DNA from: Chryseosolibacter sp049791675
GTDB taxonomy: Bacteria; Bacteroidota; Bacteroidia; Cytophagales; Cyclobacteriaceae
NCBI GenBank assembly: GCA_049791675.1
Contig: JBARAD010000275.1
Coordinates: 1 to 64,000, forward strand
Direction of reading: 5' to 3'
DNA: 64,000 nucleotides
Below, one piece after another: positions 34,435 to 43,880 of the stretch. The position numbers and the translations under genes were made by a program. The notes below the pieces were generated by a model. The model did not search any database. It was not told where the DNA came from and saw only the letters and a list, made by a program, of their open reading frames with translations. The number at the start of each line of letters is the position of its first letter. Positions within the stretch are counted from its first letter, which is position 1.

Positions 34435-36213
34435 ATGAAAAATGTAAACATCATCATGCTGTCCCTGGTATTGGGAAGCTGCGTCACGCGCGAAATGTCG
34501 ACAGCGCCTGCAGAAGATTCATTCAGCAAATTTACCGACAGGTATTACGAGGAATTCCTGAAGCTTCATCCGCTCGAAGCCACGCAGATCGCCGACAACC
34601 GGTACAATGACCGGCTGCCCATTGATGTCAGTGAAGCGCACCGGTCGGCGTTGCAATCATTTTACCAGCGCTACCGGGATTCCCTGCAGCACTTTGATCG
34701 CGGAAATCTCAGTGCGCAGGAACAGATCAGCTACGATATCCTGCATCATGAAACGGATCTGCGACTGGACCTCCTGAAGTATCCCGAACACTTCATGGCC
34801 GTCCACCAATTCTGGGGCCTGGCCCTGACCATGCCGCAGATCGGAAGTGGTGAAAGTTATCAGCCCTTCAAGAAGGTAAAAGATTACGAAGACTTCCTGA
34901 AGCGCATCGATGCTTTCGCCGTCTGGATGGATACCGCGATTATGCAGATGCGCAAGGGCCTGGATCATGGGTATACGCATCCCAGGATATTAATGGAGCG
35001 TGTTTTACCGCAAGCCAGGAACATGATGGTGACCGACGTGACCAAGAGTATTTTTTACCAGCCGATTACAAACCTTCCGGATTCCATTGATGCAAGGGAG
35101 AAAGCCCGCCTTCACGACGCCTATTCGGCAGCGATCAGGCAGAAGGTCGTTCCGGCGTATACAAAGCTCCATGATTTTCTCCGGGATGAATACATTCCTA
35201 AAACCCGCACATCCGCAGGCATCAGCGCCATTCCAAACGGAACTGCATATTACCAGGACATGATCCGGCTATGGACGACGACTGATCTTTCGCCCGACAG
35301 TATCTTCCGGTTAGGGGAATCGGAAGTAGCCCGTATCCGCAGAGAAATGGAACGCGTGAAGGAGCAGCTCAATTTCGAAGGCGACCTGCAGTCATTCTTC
35401 ACGTACGTGAATGACGATAGGCGGTTCATGCCTTTCAAGACCGATGAAGAAGTGATCGATGCCTTCCGCGCCATCGGGGCGAAGATCCAGCCAAAACTGG
35501 AGACCCTTTTCAACATGAAGCCACGAACGGCGTTTGAGGTAAGACAAACCGAAGCGTTCAGGGAGATGTCAGCTGCCGCCGAATACACCGCGGGTGCACC
35601 CGACGGATCGAGGCCTGGTGTTTTTTATGTTCCTGTGATCGATCCCACACAATTTAATGTCGCGGGCATGGAGACCTTGTTTTTGCACGAAGCCATTCCG
35701 GGACATCATTATCAGATATCACTTCAGTCGGAAAATGAGGAGCTTCCGCGGTTTCGCAGAACTTTGTGGTACGGCGCCTATGGCGAGGGTTGGGCATTAT
35801 ACACCGAATCCCTGGGGCGGGAACTGGGCTTGTTTACCGATCCCATCCAATATTTCGGCCATCTTGGCGATGAGATGCACAGGGCGATCCGCCTTGTAGT
35901 AGACGTAGGGTTGCATACCAAAGGCTGGACCCGCGAACAGGCCATAGAATATATGAGAAAGAACGAGCCCATCTCGGAACAAGGCGCGGTCGCAGAGATC
36001 GAGCGGTACATGGCCATCCCCGGGCAGGCGTTGTCTTATAAGATCGGTCAGTTGAAGATCCGGGAATTGCGTCGACAAGCCGAACAGGGGCTGGGTCCCA
36101 GATTCGATATCGGCTTATTCCACGACGAAGTTTTAAAGTACGGAAATCTGCCATTGGATCTCCTGGAGCAACGAATTCAGGACTGGATTGGAAAGATGGA
36201 TGGAAAATCGTGA
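34435..36213 (+). CDS. DUF885 lipoprotein, putative metallopeptidase
   Basis: The 592 residues begin with a lipoprotein signal (IIMLSLVLGSC). The DUF885 domain follows, with the zinc-type motif HEAIPGHH near residue 418 and YGEGWALYTESLGRELG downstream supplying the third ligand. DUF885 proteins resemble M32/gluzincin carboxypeptidases; substrates are mostly unknown. An in-frame ATG 120 bp upstream is rejected because it would bury the lipobox and lies upstream of the -7 element. Confidence 0.88.
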   Translation: MKNVNIIMLSLVLGSCVTREMSTAPAEDSFSKFTDRYYEEFLKLHPLEATQIADNRYNDRLPIDVSEAHRSALQSFYQRYRDSLQHFDRGNLSAQEQISYDILHHETDLRLDLLKYPEHFMAVHQFWGLALTMPQIGSGESYQPFKKVKDYEDFLKRIDAFAVWMDTAIMQMRKGLDHGYTHPRILMERVLPQARNMMVTDVTKSIFYQPITNLPDSIDAREKARLHDAYSAAIRQKVVPAYTKLHDFLRDEYIPKTRTSAGISAIPNGTAYYQDMIRLWTTTDLSPDSIFRLGESEVARIRREMERVKEQLNFEGDLQSFFTYVNDDRRFMPFKTDEEVIDAFRAIGAKIQPKLETLFNMKPRTAFEVRQTEAFREMSAAAEYTAGAPDGSRPGVFYVPVIDPTQFNVAGMETLFLHEAIPGHHYQISLQSENEELPRFRRTLWYGAYGEGWALYTESLGRELGLFTDPIQYFGHLGDEMHRAIRLVVDVGLHTKGWTREQAIEYMRKNEPISEQGAVAEIERYMAIPGQALSYKIGQLKIRELRRQAEQGLGPRFDIGLFHDEVLKYGNLPLDLLEQRIQDWIGKMDGKS

Positions 36214-36333
36214 TGATGAAAGTCGAAGTTGAAGTTTGTGAAGGCTGGTATGCAGGGGTTGTGTAGCCGCCCCCGGTAACAAATTATTGTTCGGGCGCAG
36301 CATCATGCGGCGCACTGATTGATGAACGTTTCT

Positions 36334-36735
36334 TTAATCCGTCACCATTGTCCGGATTGCCTCGATATCGGATTGCTTGATCGGCTTGGTGATCATTTGG
36401 ATGACATTCTCATAAAGGAACACATGCTCACGGTCAGAAACACTGTTCGAACTTGTGACCACGACAATTCTTGAATGTTTCAATATTTTCTCCGGTAGCT
36501 GGGTGAATTGTTTCAGGAAAGAGAACCCGTCAAGTACGGGCATATTGAGGTCGAGAAATATTACACCCGGAGGTTCATTTCCGTTGAGATTCTTCAGCCA
36601 CTCCAGCGCAGTTTCAGCCGACTTGTAGGAAATTAATTCTTTCGAAAAATTGGAGAGTTCCAGAAACCGGCGGTGGATAAAGAGATCAATTTCACTGTCA
36701 TCGATCAGCATGGCTTTGTTCACCAGGTTAGGCAT
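36334..36735 (-). CDS. Stand-alone response regulator receiver protein
   Basis: The 133 residues are a single receiver domain: the acidic pair in LIDDSEID (D12, D13), the phospho-acceptor D62 in VIFLDLNMP, T94 and K117 in ITKPIKQ. No output domain follows. Such CheY-like proteins of Bacteroidota pass phosphate or bind partners. No histidine kinase is adjacent, so the partner is unknown. It is monocistronic. Confidence 0.92.
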   Translation of the reverse strand: MPNLVNKAMLIDDSEIDLFIHRRFLELSNFSKELISYKSAETALEWLKNLNGNEPPGVIFLDLNMPVLDGFSFLKQFTQLPEKILKHSRIVVVTSSNSVSDREHVFLYENVIQMITKPIKQSDIEAIRTMVTD

Positions 36736-36759
36736 AAGGTTCTAGCAATCAGGTCTTTC

Positions 36760-36767
36760 CAAACTTA
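36760..36767 (-). promoter_or_regulatory. -7 element TAAGTTTG of the response regulator
   Basis: TAAGTTTG fits TAnnTTTG exactly. The start of transcription would be near 36753, 18 nt before the ATG at 36735. No strong -33 element is seen. Confidence 0.45.
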
Positions 36768-36961
36768 GGACAAAAAGGGCTTAAAAACCATAAATAAGCA
36801 TAAAAATATAATCGGGTTGGTTTTATACCATTAAAAAATGTATTAAAATTGAATCTTATATCCAGCGAGATCATGAAATACCCGCGCGCAGAGATCCATC
36901 CAACGGACCGTTGAGGATTCCAGGCCGGTATCAGACAAATTCAAATCCAAAACGAACCTAT

Positions 36962-37852
36962 ATGAAAATACAGCGACTCCTTTTTGTTTTTTTAATGGCC
37001 ACACTCACCCTGACTTTGGCGTCCTGCTCAAAATCAGGCGAAGATAAAGATCAGAATTCCCGTGAATTTGATGAAGCGAGCGAATCCCTGAAGCACCAGA
37101 TTGAAGAAGTTGCATACAATATCCCTCCGCCGTCAGAAATCCCCTATCTGCTTCAGGCCACGGGGGCTGAGTTCAATCAAAGCCTTGTGAATACACGTGA
37201 GAAAGTTGACCAGTACACGAGCCAGAACGATAAGGCTGCCCTGAACCTGGGCGTCTACGCCGCTGACATCGGATACCTGACCTCCTACGACAAAACACAG
37301 GAAGCCATTGATTATTTGACAGCGTGTAAGACACTGTCAGATGACCTGGGACTCATTGGCACGTTCGATGCAGAACTCCTTGAAAAATTTGAGAAGAACA
37401 TTTCGAACAAGGACTCTCTCACCAGGTTGCTCGACCGCACCATGAAAGAGAGCCAGGAATACCTGAAAGATGACAGCCGCAATAAACTTTCCTCACTGGT
37501 TGTTGCCGGAAGCTTTATTGAGGGGTTGTACATCGCCACCGGCCTGATCAAGTCGTATCCGAAGAATATTCTTCCTGAAGACAACAGGAATCTGGTGCTG
37601 ACACCGTTGATGAGAGTAGTACTGGAGCAAAAAAGCTCTGTGTCTGAAATGGTAAAAATGCTGGATGCTGCGGAACAGACCGAGACGGTAGCTGCCATCC
37701 GCGAGGATTTCAAAACGCTGGAAGCGACTTACCAGAACCTTAACATTGAAGAACAGATCAAAAACAACCGTGCTGATCTTGTATTGAGCGATAAGAATCT
37801 CGAAGGTATCACCAATGTGGTAGAGAAGATCCGCAAAAGGATTACCGGATAA
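36962..37852 (+). CDS. Helical lipoprotein of unknown function
   Basis: The 296 residues start with a lipoprotein signal with lipobox LASC (C22). The mature part is almost entirely charged amphipathic helix, with stretches such as SESLKHQIEEVAYNIPPPSEIPYLL and NLGVYAADIGYLTSYDKTQE. I recognise no family. The even helical pattern and the conserved-looking N-terminal PPPSEIPYLL suggest a periplasmic helical-bundle domain. An upstream in-frame ATG at 36911 lies before the lipobox start and is not favoured. A terminator follows. Confidence 0.75.
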   Translation: MKIQRLLFVFLMATLTLTLASCSKSGEDKDQNSREFDEASESLKHQIEEVAYNIPPPSEIPYLLQATGAEFNQSLVNTREKVDQYTSQNDKAALNLGVYAADIGYLTSYDKTQEAIDYLTACKTLSDDLGLIGTFDAELLEKFEKNISNKDSLTRLLDRTMKESQEYLKDDSRNKLSSLVVAGSFIEGLYIATGLIKSYPKNILPEDNRNLVLTPLMRVVLEQKSSVSEMVKMLDAAEQTETVAAIREDFKTLEATYQNLNIEEQIKNNRADLVLSDKNLEGITNVVEKIRKRITG

Positions 37853-37881
37853 GATTGAAAATATTCAAGATATGAATATGA

Positions 37882-37908
37882 GGGACTGGCTGAATACCAG
37901 TCCCTTTT
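37882..37908 (+). terminator. Rho-independent terminator after the helical lipoprotein gene
   Basis: GGGACTGG (37882-37889) pairs with CCAGTCCC (37897-37904) around a 7-nt loop, followed by TTTT. Confidence 0.85.
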
Positions 37909-37910
37909 GT

Positions 37911-37967
37911 ATTATAGAGACATTGCAGAGACACGACACATCGTGCCGCTGCAATGGTCTCTATAAT
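37911..37967. repeat. 57-bp palindromic (REP/MITE-like) element
   Basis: ATTATAGAGACATTGCAG (37911-37928) is the reverse complement of the right arm at 37949-37967, apart from one extra G. An inner hairpin CACGA-CACA-TCGTG sits at 37932-37945. It lies 3 bp after a complete terminator and 35 bp before the next gene, so it is not needed to end the upstream transcript. No transposase is present. Confidence 0.7.
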
Positions 37968-38002
37968 ATTGATTATCTTTAGATGCCTAATCTGCACATG
38001 CT

Positions 38003-41000
38003 ATGAGTGAACCATTACTGAGGGCCATTTTGCGTTTGTTTGCTGTCGTAGCGAAAGAAGGAGACGTTACGCGACAGGAGCGCGAGCAGATCCGTCTTTT
38101 TCTTCATGAACACCTCAGTCATTCTTCCGTTGAATCGTATCTTAATTTTTTCGACGAGATCATAAGAAACCCTCAGGCGAGCGCAGGAGACGTAGATAGG
38201 ATCAGGCAGCTGTGCAGCGAGATCAATCCTGAACTAACGCAGAAACAGAAAATAATCATCATCCTTGACCTGGTCAGCATCATTCAGGCGGATGGGAATA
38301 TTTCGGAGACTGAAGAACATTTAGTCAATACCATTGGCGAATGCTTTAAGATCCGGCAGGCCGAGATCGAGGCGATCAAAATGTTTGTGCTTGGTCAGAA
38401 ACCTGAAGATCTGGATCATGAACGCATTCTTATTATTGATGCTTCCGCCAGCGCTGCGTTCACAAAAGCAAAACATTTCGAGCGAGAACATCTCAATGGT
38501 TTCATCGTCATTCTGTACCTGGAGGATCAGGGAATATATTTTATGAAATATTCCGGAAATTCGGAGGTGTATCTGAATGGTGTGCCCCTTAAATCCGGGA
38601 AGATCCGTGTGCTGGCGGTAGGAAGTCTGTTCCGCTGGGAAAAAGATGATCCGGTGTATTATGGCCAGGTGCAGAATGAATTTAAAAAGCGGCATGAGCT
38701 TACGCGGATAACGTTCGAGGCGCGTGACATCTCCTTTCAATTCAGGAACGGTAAGCCAGGATTGCGCAATGTGAGTTTATCGGTAGAATCAGGAAATCTC
38801 ATCGCATTAATGGGGGCCAGTGGCGCGGGAAAATCAACCCTGTTGCACGTGCTGAACGGATCGGAAGCACCCTCCAGCGGTCAGGTGCTGATCAACGGGA
38901 TCGATATTCACCGCGCGCCTGAAAAAATCGAAGGCGTGATCGGTTTCGTTCCGCAGGATGACCTTTTGATTGAAGATCTCTCAGTCTATGAGAACCTTTA
39001 TTTTGCCGCCAGACTGTGTTTTGCCAGACGCAGCGAGGACGAGATAGACTTCCTTGTCTTAAAAGTACTGGAGGATCTCGGGCTTTCGGAGATCCGCGAT
39101 CTGAAGGTAGGCTCACCGTTGCAGAAGACGATCAGCGGAGGCCAGCGCAAGCGTCTGAACATAGGGCTCGAGTTACTGCGCGAACCCGCAGTCATGTTCT
39201 GCGACGAACCGACGAGCGGTCTTTCCTCAAGAGATTCGGAAAACATAATAGATCTACTCAAGGAGCTTTCGCTGAAAGGGAAGCTGGTCTTTGCCGTCAT
39301 TCACCAGCCATCGTCGGATATTTTTAAAATGTTTGACAAACTGCTCATCCTCGACACGGGTGGTTACCAGATCTACTATGGAAATCCCGTCGATGCCATT
39401 ACTTACTTCAAAAAGAGCATCAACCTGATCAACAGCGAAGAAGGAGAATGTCATGAGTGCGGAAACGTGAACCCTGAACAGATCTTCAATATCATTGAAA
39501 CGAAGGTGATCAATGAATACGGACATTTTACCAGTGAACGGAAAATTCCGGCGGAGCAATGGAATGGCATATACAAAAAGCTTCACAGGCCCGGCACGGT
39601 AAAGACCGAAACCACCATTCCGCATTCTACCCTGAATATTCCGAGCAGGGTAAAACAGATCTACCTTTTTGCCATGCGGGATGTGCTCGCGAAGCTGCAC
39701 AACACCCAGTATCTGGTCATCAACCTTCTGGAAGCTCCATTGCTTGCCTTCATCCTCGCTTTTATTGTGCGCTATTATAATGTGGATGACCAGAACGCAG
39801 GCGAATATTTTTTCAGCAAGAACCTGAATATTCCAGCATACCTGTTCATGAGTGTGATCGTGGCGCTTTTTATGGGGCTGACGGTCAGCGCGGAAGAAAT
39901 TATCCGTGACCGAAAGATCCTCAAGCGGGAGAAATTTCTCCATCTCAGCCGAAGCAGTTACATCCTCTCCAAGATTTCCATTTTGTTCACGATGTCCGCT
40001 ATCCAGACCATCATGTTCGTGCTGGTGGGTAACTATATTCTGGAAATCCAGGGAATGTTTTTTCAGCACTGGTTTATACTTTTTACCGCTTCCTGTTTTG
40101 CGAACTTATTAGGGCTTAATATTTCTTCCGCATTCAATTCAGCCGTCACAATTTATATCCTGATCCCTTTGTTGCTGATTCCCCAATTGATCCTCAGCGG
40201 TGTTGTGGTAAAATTCGATAAACTCAATCCAAGGATCGGGAATACTGAAACCGTCCCGCTGGTGGGAGATCTGATGGCCTCCCGCTGGGCCTTTGAAGCT
40301 GCCATGGTCACTCAGTTCAAAGACAACAGATTTGAACGGGAATTCTATATATACGACCAGGTCATGGCCGATGCCGACTTCAGGAAGATCTATCTCATTC
40401 CCCAGCTTCGAACAAAACTTCAGTTTGCATTAAGCCACTACAAGACTCCGGATCCGCAAGTGCAACAGCGCGTAGAGAAAAACCTGCAGCTGGTACATCG
40501 TGAAATTCAAAGCGAGCTGAAACGGCTCGGGTCCGGAAAGTTCGCGCAGCTGAATGATCTCGTTCCCGGTAAGTTTGATTCTGCAACGTATGCATCTACT
40601 TCGGAGTTTCTCGGTAAACTGAACAATTACTATATCAACCGGTACAATTCGGCGGATGCCAAAAAGGAGGAAAAAGTGGCGGCATTGACCAATTCACCTG
40701 AAAAGCAAAAACAGTTTGAGATGTTTCGTAATCAGTTTCACAATGAAACCGTGGCGGAGCTGGTGAAGAATCTTGGTGAGACGAACCGAATTATTGAAAA
40801 AGATGGTAAATTCATCCAGAAAATTTATCCTGTGTACAAGACTCCCGAGCCTGAACATCTCGTGGATTTTGACGCTCAGTTTTATATGCCGGCCAAGCAT
40901 TTTCTGAACATTGATGTCGATACCTATTTTTTCAATATGGCGGTCATCTGGTGTATGAGTCTTTTTCTGACCCTTACGCTTTATTACGATGTATTGCGCA

Positions 41001-41050
41001 AAGGGATCAAAGGACTTGGATTACTGTCCAACCAGTTTGAAAAAAAATAG
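38003..41050 (+). CDS. ABC transporter: TerB-like + FHA-like + ATPase + permease in one chain
   Basis: The 1015 residues have four parts. An N-terminal helical region (1-130) has two TerB-like halves with acidic turns (AKEGDVTRQE, IQADGNISETE). Residues about 140-235 form a beta-rich, FHA-like region (VYLNGVPLKSGKIRVLAVGSLF) without a clear phosphothreonine-binding set. The ATPase has Walker A GASGAGKS (near 271), signature ISGGQRKRL (near 377) and Walker B VMFCDEPTSG. An ABCG-type permease starts near 565. A charged helical insert of about 220 residues (about 744-963) precedes the last helix. The substrate is unknown. Confidence 0.85.
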   Translation: MSEPLLRAILRLFAVVAKEGDVTRQEREQIRLFLHEHLSHSSVESYLNFFDEIIRNPQASAGDVDRIRQLCSEINPELTQKQKIIIILDLVSIIQADGNISETEEHLVNTIGECFKIRQAEIEAIKMFVLGQKPEDLDHERILIIDASASAAFTKAKHFEREHLNGFIVILYLEDQGIYFMKYSGNSEVYLNGVPLKSGKIRVLAVGSLFRWEKDDPVYYGQVQNEFKKRHELTRITFEARDISFQFRNGKPGLRNVSLSVESGNLIALMGASGAGKSTLLHVLNGSEAPSSGQVLINGIDIHRAPEKIEGVIGFVPQDDLLIEDLSVYENLYFAARLCFARRSEDEIDFLVLKVLEDLGLSEIRDLKVGSPLQKTISGGQRKRLNIGLELLREPAVMFCDEPTSGLSSRDSENIIDLLKELSLKGKLVFAVIHQPSSDIFKMFDKLLILDTGGYQIYYGNPVDAITYFKKSINLINSEEGECHECGNVNPEQIFNIIETKVINEYGHFTSERKIPAEQWNGIYKKLHRPGTVKTETTIPHSTLNIPSRVKQIYLFAMRDVLAKLHNTQYLVINLLEAPLLAFILAFIVRYYNVDDQNAGEYFFSKNLNIPAYLFMSVIVALFMGLTVSAEEIIRDRKILKREKFLHLSRSSYILSKISILFTMSAIQTIMFVLVGNYILEIQGMFFQHWFILFTASCFANLLGLNISSAFNSAVTIYILIPLLLIPQLILSGVVVKFDKLNPRIGNTETVPLVGDLMASRWAFEAAMVTQFKDNRFEREFYIYDQVMADADFRKIYLIPQLRTKLQFALSHYKTPDPQVQQRVEKNLQLVHREIQSELKRLGSGKFAQLNDLVPGKFDSATYASTSEFLGKLNNYYINRYNSADAKKEEKVAALTNSPEKQKQFEMFRNQFHNETVAELVKNLGETNRIIEKDGKFIQKIYPVYKTPEPEHLVDFDAQFYMPAKHFLNIDVDTYFFNMAVIWCMSLFLTLTLYYDVLRKGIKGLGLLSNQFEKK

Positions 41051-41109
41051 GCTTGTCCTGCTGCCCAATTCTGTGACCGGTATCACCCGACTTTTTATAT
41101 ACCAGATCC

Positions 41110-41877
41110 ATGTTCTTCTTTCTGTCGAAAACGCTCAACTATCTTGTGATGCCGCTGACCGTGGTCATGGCATGCCTCATTCTCTCTTTGATCATTAAAC
41201 ATAAGGTGTGGAGGAGACGGTTCCTGATCGGCGGGCTGGTGTTGTTCTTTGTCTTTACAAATGATTTTCTGGCGAATGAATTGATGAAGGTATGGGAAGT
41301 CGAAACGAAGCCCTATAGCAGCATGCGAAAATATAAGTTGGGCATCGTGCTCACCGGAACGGTGATTCCCCAACTCATCCCTGACGACCGGATCTATTTT
41401 AATCGTGGCGCCGACAGGGTCATCCACACGGTTCAATTGTACAAGCTCGGCCTGGTAGAGAAAATCCTTGTCAGCGGCGGCAGTGGACGGCTGGTTGATA
41501 TCGGCGAAAGGGAGGCAGACAAGTTCAAGGAAGCAATGGTACTGATGGGTGTGCCTGATAGTGTGATCCTGCTGGAAAATCAGACCCGGAACACGCATGA
41601 ATCAGCTGTGGCAGTGCAGAAAATAATGAACAGCCTTGCGTACGAAAGCAGCGATTGCCTTTTGATCACTTCCGCCTTTCACATGCGCCGATCACTTGCC
41701 TGCTATAAAAAAGTCGGGTTGCCGGTCGATACTTTTACCACCGACTTTTATGCGCATCGGGGTAAATATTATCTGGATGCTTTTTTGCTTCCCAAAATCG
41801 ATGCGCTCGTTATTTGGCATAAATTAGTGCGGGAATGGGTTGGTTTTATTGCATATTGGATGGCGGGGTATGTATAG
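41110..41877 (+). CDS. YdcF/ElyC/SanA family membrane protein (DUF218)
   Basis: The 255 residues have two N-terminal membrane helices (about 8-28 and 36-52). A DUF218 domain follows, with VLTGTVIPQ, SGGSGRLVDIGEREADKFKEAM, ENQTRNTHESAV and LLITSAFHMRRSLACYKK. ElyC and SanA affect envelope and peptidoglycan precursor metabolism in enteric bacteria. The role here is only inferred. It is 59 bp after the ABC transporter gene and may share its transcript. Confidence 0.88.
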   Translation: MFFFLSKTLNYLVMPLTVVMACLILSLIIKHKVWRRRFLIGGLVLFFVFTNDFLANELMKVWEVETKPYSSMRKYKLGIVLTGTVIPQLIPDDRIYFNRGADRVIHTVQLYKLGLVEKILVSGGSGRLVDIGEREADKFKEAMVLMGVPDSVILLENQTRNTHESAVAVQKIMNSLAYESSDCLLITSAFHMRRSLACYKKVGLPVDTFTTDFYAHRGKYYLDAFLLPKIDALVIWHKLVREWVGFIAYWMAGYV

Positions 41878-41922
41878 TTATGACGATTGTGAGGCAGGAC
41901 GGAAATCTTTAACCGAACACAT

Positions 41923-42318
41923 ATGAAAAAAGTGATTGTTTTGTCTGTGATGCTGCTCTTGAGCGTGGTCTCTTTTTCGCAGCAAAAGGAATCAGCGATA
42001 CATGACGTTTCGTCGGAGGAATTTAAGAAGGTCATGGATTCGATGGGGGATGAAGTTGTTGTTGACCTGAGGACACCGGAGGAGACCAGTAAAGGAAAAA
42101 TCCCGGGGGCCATTGAAATGGATTTCTATGGGTCGGGTTTCAAGCCTTCCATCGCAGCATTGGACAGAAATAAAGTTTATCTTGTTTATTGCGCCGGTGG
42201 TAAAAGAAGTGGTGAAACAGCAGCGCTGATGCAGGAAATGGGATTCAGGAATATTTATAACCTTGAAGACGGATACAATGGTTGGGTAAAGGATAAAATG
42301 CCAGTGGTGAAGAAGTGA
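41923..42318 (+). CDS. Secreted single-domain rhodanese
   Basis: The 131 residues have a signal peptide (VLSVMLLLSVVSFSQQ) and one rhodanese domain. VVVDLRTPEETSKGKIPGAIEMDF is the first conserved region, and the active-site loop VYCAGGKRSGETA carries the catalytic cysteine. It would move sulfane sulfur or handle thiols in the periplasm. It lies 45 bp after the YdcF-like gene on the same strand. Confidence 0.9.
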   Translation: MKKVIVLSVMLLLSVVSFSQQKESAIHDVSSEEFKKVMDSMGDEVVVDLRTPEETSKGKIPGAIEMDFYGSGFKPSIAALDRNKVYLVYCAGGKRSGETAALMQEMGFRNIYNLEDGYNGWVKDKMPVVKK

Positions 42319-42494
42319 CTTGCCAGCGATGGGTTGTGATAATCACTGTGGCTCATGGGAGTCGGCCAGCTGATAACCTTCATAAATTCTCACGATTCAC
42401 GACTGACCATTGACGAAACGGCGAAGGAAGCACCATCCTATGGATTGCACGTTTGTTTTCAAACGGACGGCACCCTCACACTGACAGCCCATCA

Positions 42495-43718
42495 CTACTT
42501 CAGCTCCTGCAGTTTCCTGATCACATCCTGAACATAGGGTTCAACCGCGGTAGTATGGTCCTTGCCGGGGAGGTTAATCAGTTGCACCGTTTCCGTACTT
42601 GCGCCGTTACTCAGGAATGCCTGATAGGTCAGCTCGCTGTTTGCATACGGGACTGTAATATCCGCATCGCCATGATATAAGAATAAGGGAACGGCAGGTT
42701 TCCAGTCGATCAGCGAGTTTTCTTCGAATTTGTTTCGCAACGATTCAAAACTCGGATCCGAATCAATATTGAGTAACATTTCTTCTCTGACAAGTTCACT
42801 GATGTCAGTTGTTAATTCCGCATTGATCGTACCTGAAGTGGTAACACCATCGAACAAGGTTGGGATTTTCGTGGCAAAGGGTTCGTTAAAGAAAGTTGTA
42901 AGGACTTCAGGTTCATCATAAAATGACCGGTAACTCATGCCCACGTAAGCGAGGTAGTACGGATCCTTATATGTATCCAGTCCAAAAAAATATTCCTGCA
43001 TTGATTTTACGTCGTAACCTCCAGCTCCCGCAAAAGACGCGATCAGTTGAAAATCCTCCGATGGATTATTCTCCAGCGCTTTATGGGCGGCAAGTGTGGT
43101 ATATCCCCCTTGCGAATAGCCCGCAAGGAAAAGCTCGCTGTTGAACTCAATTTGTTTCTCTTCCGCGAGTTCGGCCGCAGCGTCCAGCATATCCAGCACG
43201 GCTGTAGCTGTCGGCTCCTCAACATAGTAAGGATGAAAAATATCTTTTGAAACACCGAAGCCGATCATGTCCGGCACCGCCGTGATCAGGCCCATGGAAG
43301 CCAATGCGGCATAGGAAATAACTTCTCCGCTTGTGGTAGTCTGAGCAGATGGCGCCTGTGATTGCTGCACGATGGTGCCGTGGTGAAAACTGATCATGGG
43401 GACTGCCATTGTTGACCTTGGAAGGATGATCAGACCAGAGGCATCGATCTCCTGGTCCTTGTAGGTTGTTTTATAAACGATGTTGTAGATATCGACGTCA
43501 TTGGTCAGCACTGCCGGGTCAACATCCGCTCCGGACAACTGTATTAAAAACTGCAGTTCGCTTGCGGTCCTTGAACTGGTGAGCGTTGCTTCCACGAGGC
43601 TTTTCTCTTCTACCGGTGGTTTTGGATCGTCTTTTTCCGAACATGCAGTTATCAGGGCCATCGACAGGGCACTGATCAGCCACACGCGAAATAGGTTTTG
43701 GGATGGTAAGCGTGTCAT
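42495..43718 (-). CDS. Lipoprotein alpha/beta hydrolase (secretory-lipase-like)
   Basis: The 407 residues start with a lipobox (SMALITAC, C26). An alpha/beta hydrolase follows with the nucleophile in LAGYSQGGYTTLAAH (near residue 203), the acid in YHGDADITVPYANSE and the histidine in PGKDHTTAVEPY. The domain order resembles secreted lipases and acyl-glycerol hydrolases. An in-frame ATG 132 bp upstream would hide the lipobox. It lies next to an SGNH lipoprotein and TonB receptor on the same strand but after a terminator, so it is probably transcribed separately. Confidence 0.85.
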   Translation of the reverse strand: MTRLPSQNLFRVWLISALSMALITACSEKDDPKPPVEEKSLVEATLTSSRTASELQFLIQLSGADVDPAVLTNDVDIYNIVYKTTYKDQEIDASGLIILPRSTMAVPMISFHHGTIVQQSQAPSAQTTTSGEVISYAALASMGLITAVPDMIGFGVSKDIFHPYYVEEPTATAVLDMLDAAAELAEEKQIEFNSELFLAGYSQGGYTTLAAHKALENNPSEDFQLIASFAGAGGYDVKSMQEYFFGLDTYKDPYYLAYVGMSYRSFYDEPEVLTTFFNEPFATKIPTLFDGVTTSGTINAELTTDISELVREEMLLNIDSDPSFESLRNKFEENSLIDWKPAVPLFLYHGDADITVPYANSELTYQAFLSNGASTETVQLINLPGKDHTTAVEPYVQDVIRKLQELK

Positions 43719-43835
43719 ATAATAAATATACAGTGTATTTGGGTAAGGAAAAAAACGATGCCGACTGCATGCCTCCACACCCGTTTCGTTGTGGGGATAT
43801 GGGGTGCTTACACCTTTCTGTTGGGATTCAAATGA

Positions 43836-43861
43836 AAAAGGCCGTCGCATGACGGCCTTTT
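43836..43861 (-). terminator. Rho-independent terminator after the SGNH lipoprotein gene
   Basis: AAAAGGCCGTC (43836-43846) pairs with GACGGCCTTTT (43851-43861) around GCAT. The A/T tails let it work on both strands. It ends the receptor-SGNH transcript. Confidence 0.92.
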
Positions 43862-43880
43862 TTAAGCTTTAAACAGTGGC

